In this document: one piece after another, positions 5,277 through 5,614 of the stretch
Layout: each line of letters begins with the position of its first letter
How positions within the stretch are numbered: the stretch's first letter is position 1
The notes under the pieces: generated by a model
What the model was told of the DNA's origin: nothing
Seen by the model: the letters and a program-made list of their open reading frames with translations, nothing else
Databases searched by the model: none
Made by a program: the position numbers and the translations under genes
From: Bacteroidales bacterium UBA1237
Lineage (GTDB): Bacteria; Bacteroidota; Bacteroidia; Bacteroidales; UBA932
Direction of reading: 5' to 3'
Assembly (NCBI GenBank): GCA_002308935.1
Contig: DBWN01000269.1
Coordinates: 764-6,377 of the forward strand
Length of the DNA stretch: 5,614 nt

Positions 5277-5614
5277 ATGGAATTATCCGAATTTGAAAGC
5301 ATATCCCCCTACAACGACGAGGAAGCGGTCAAGGCGCTGGGAAAGGTTGCCAACCATCCTGCCGTTCTGGCTATCTCCGGATATCTTTTCCCCGACAGAC
5401 CAGTAACCTACCTCCGTGAGGCTCTCAAATCCGTCAAGAGTATCGACGAATTCCAGGAGGTGGTAATGAACGATGCGGTTACCTGGTGCATCGACCATAC
5501 TGTCCACAATTTCTCGTATGACGGAATCAGTTATATCAAGGGTATCCAGGGTAAGTTCCTGTTGATGTCCAATCACAGGGACATAATACTGGATCCTGCC
5601 ATCACCCAGCTTGT
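5277..5614 (+). CDS. Glycerolipid-type acyltransferase (PlsC/LPLAT-like), 3'-truncated by window edge
   Basis: Open frame from the ATG at 5277 to the window end, 112 complete codons. The opening MELSEFESISPYNDEEAVKA, a PDRPVTYLREAL segment and LLMSNHRDIILDPA (96-108) resemble Bacteroidota proteins annotated as 1-acyl-sn-glycerol-3-phosphate acyltransferases; the family link rests on recall of this motif, not on a search. NHRDIILD is the likely catalytic His-Asp motif: His100 (codon 5574-5576) with Asp102 and Asp106. The classic motif is H-x4-D, whereas here the distal Asp is at H-x5-D. About 95 residues precede the motif, longer than in minimal PlsC. No N-terminal transmembrane segment or signal peptide is seen in this part. 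The rest of the domain lies beyond the window, so the acyl donor and acceptor cannot be inferred. It stands 39 nt after queA on the same strand. Confidence 0.8.
   Translation, partial: MELSEFESISPYNDEEAVKALGKVANHPAVLAISGYLFPDRPVTYLREALKSVKSIDEFQEVVMNDAVTWCIDHTVHNFSYDGISYIKGIQGKFLLMSNHRDIILDPAITQL

Overview
The window looks like a piece of a Bacteroidales (phylum Bacteroidota) chromosome. Three things point there. Promoters fit the Bacteroidota pattern TTTG-N19-TAnnTTTG, Shine-Dalgarno sequences are absent in front of the starts, and the proteins have a Bacteroidales character: a short XRE regulator beginning MNKRLQQFL, a long-form QueA, and a PlsC-like acyltransferase with the NHRDIxLD motif. 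Genus cannot be told from the sequence. No mobile element, CRISPR array, rRNA or tRNA was seen. Genes have moderate GC and one divergent intergenic region is very AT-rich.

Layout, left to right. (1) The 3' part of a family M19 (renal-type) dipeptidase gene on the + strand, cut by the window's left edge. (2) A hairpin terminator at 840-878 between convergent genes. (3) A minus-strand cluster, transcribed right to left: a 116-residue XRE-type DNA-binding protein, pyrD (class 2 dihydroorotate dehydrogenase) 18 nt downstream, and cinA, whose ATG overlaps the pyrD stop as ATGA. The spacing says operon. (4) About 380 bp of AT-rich, gene-free DNA holding divergent promoters and two inverted copies of a 15-bp motif. 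(5) queA on the + strand, long form, for queuosine synthesis in tRNA. (6) After 39 nt with its own promoter-like sequence, the first 112 codons of a glycerolipid-type acyltransferase that runs off the right edge.

The genes are mostly housekeeping: peptide hydrolysis, pyrimidine synthesis, pyridine-nucleotide salvage/repair, tRNA modification and lipid synthesis. No clearly new multi-gene system is visible. Points worth a second look are the paired near-palindromic motif that may be the operator of the XRE protein, the Cys in place of Ser at the catalytic-base position of a class 2-like PyrD, the insertion in QueA, and the altered His-Asp spacing in the acyltransferase.
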